From Rhodospirillales bacterium (lineage in GTDB: Bacteria > Pseudomonadota > Alphaproteobacteria > Rhodospirillales > Casp-alpha2), in NCBI GenBank assembly GCA_030727885.1, contig JANRAT010000190.1, positions 1 to 5,006 of the forward strand: a stretch of DNA of 5,006 bases, in the 5' to 3' direction. Under the pieces are notes generated by a model, which searched no databases, was not told the DNA's origin, and saw only the letters and a program-made list of their open reading frames with translations. Below, piece by piece: positions 4,954 to 5,006 of the stretch (position 1 is the stretch's first letter; the number at the start of each line of letters is the position of its first letter). The position numbers and the translations under genes are program-made.

Positions 4954-5006
4954 ATGGGCACCTCTAAAAATAGCCCCGCCCCAAGTTTTAATCGGGTAGA
5001 ATCGCG
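4954..5006 (+). CDS. Start of an unidentified gene, cut by the right edge
   Basis: Seventeen complete codons and two further bases are open from the ATG at 4954. The N-terminus begins MGTSKNSPAPSFNRVES and is polar, rich in Ser, Asn and Pro, with no hydrophobic stretch yet, so there is no sign of a signal peptide in what is visible. The AGGAGA ribosome site at ideal spacing and the preceding gene-free region with repeats support a true gene start. The family cannot be recognised from so few residues. It is divergent from chrA with 265 bases between the two starts, so the two could share regulation. Confidence 0.6.
   Translation, partial: MGTSKNSPAPSFNRVES

Overview
The window looks like ordinary chromosomal DNA from a Gram-negative proteobacterium, probably an alphaproteobacterium. 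That placement is an inference from the family mix (aconitase X, HutC-type GntR, YaaA, ArsC/YffB, long-chain ChrA), the moderate base composition and the AGGA-type ribosome binding sites. No rRNA, tRNA, CRISPR array, insertion sequence or phage gene is visible.

Layout, left to right. (1) Bases 1-1182, minus strand: almost the whole catalytic (large) part of an aconitase X (AcnX) dehydratase. It starts at a GTG behind a good Shine-Dalgarno and runs off the left edge without a stop. (2) Bases 1183-1384: a divergent control region with a 32-bp near-perfect palindrome built from two copies of the self-palindromic ACTATAGT, lying over a probable promoter for the AcnX gene. (3) Bases 1385-2176, plus strand: a GntR-family regulator with a UTRA ligand-binding domain (HutC subfamily), the obvious candidate to bind that palindrome. 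(4) Bases 2188-2961, minus strand: yaaA, convergent with the regulator. (5) Bases 2962-3047: a short region with overlapping candidate promoters for yaaA and the next gene. (6) Bases 3048-3389, plus strand: a small ArsC/Spx-fold thioredoxin-like protein of the YffB type with a CxxC motif. (7) Bases 3390-4688, minus strand: a long-chain chromate transporter ChrA whose stop codon abuts the stop of the ArsC-like gene with no base between. (8) Bases 4689-4953: a gene-free region with several inverted repeats and a 21-bp-period direct repeat. (9) Base 4954 to the right edge, plus strand: the first 17 codons of an unidentified gene behind a strong ribosome binding site.

The left part reads as a self-contained catabolic module: an AcnX dehydratase (bacterial members act on cis-3-hydroxy-L-proline) under a divergent ligand-responsive repressor. 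The middle and right part groups three genes with a loose link to oxidative or oxyanion stress: YaaA (peroxide/iron), an ArsC-fold thiol protein and ChrA (chromate). Their alternating strands mean they are not one operon, so a shared role is only a suggestion. I see no clearly new system. The most informative points are the AcnX-GntR pair with its doubled operator and the structured leader of chrA.
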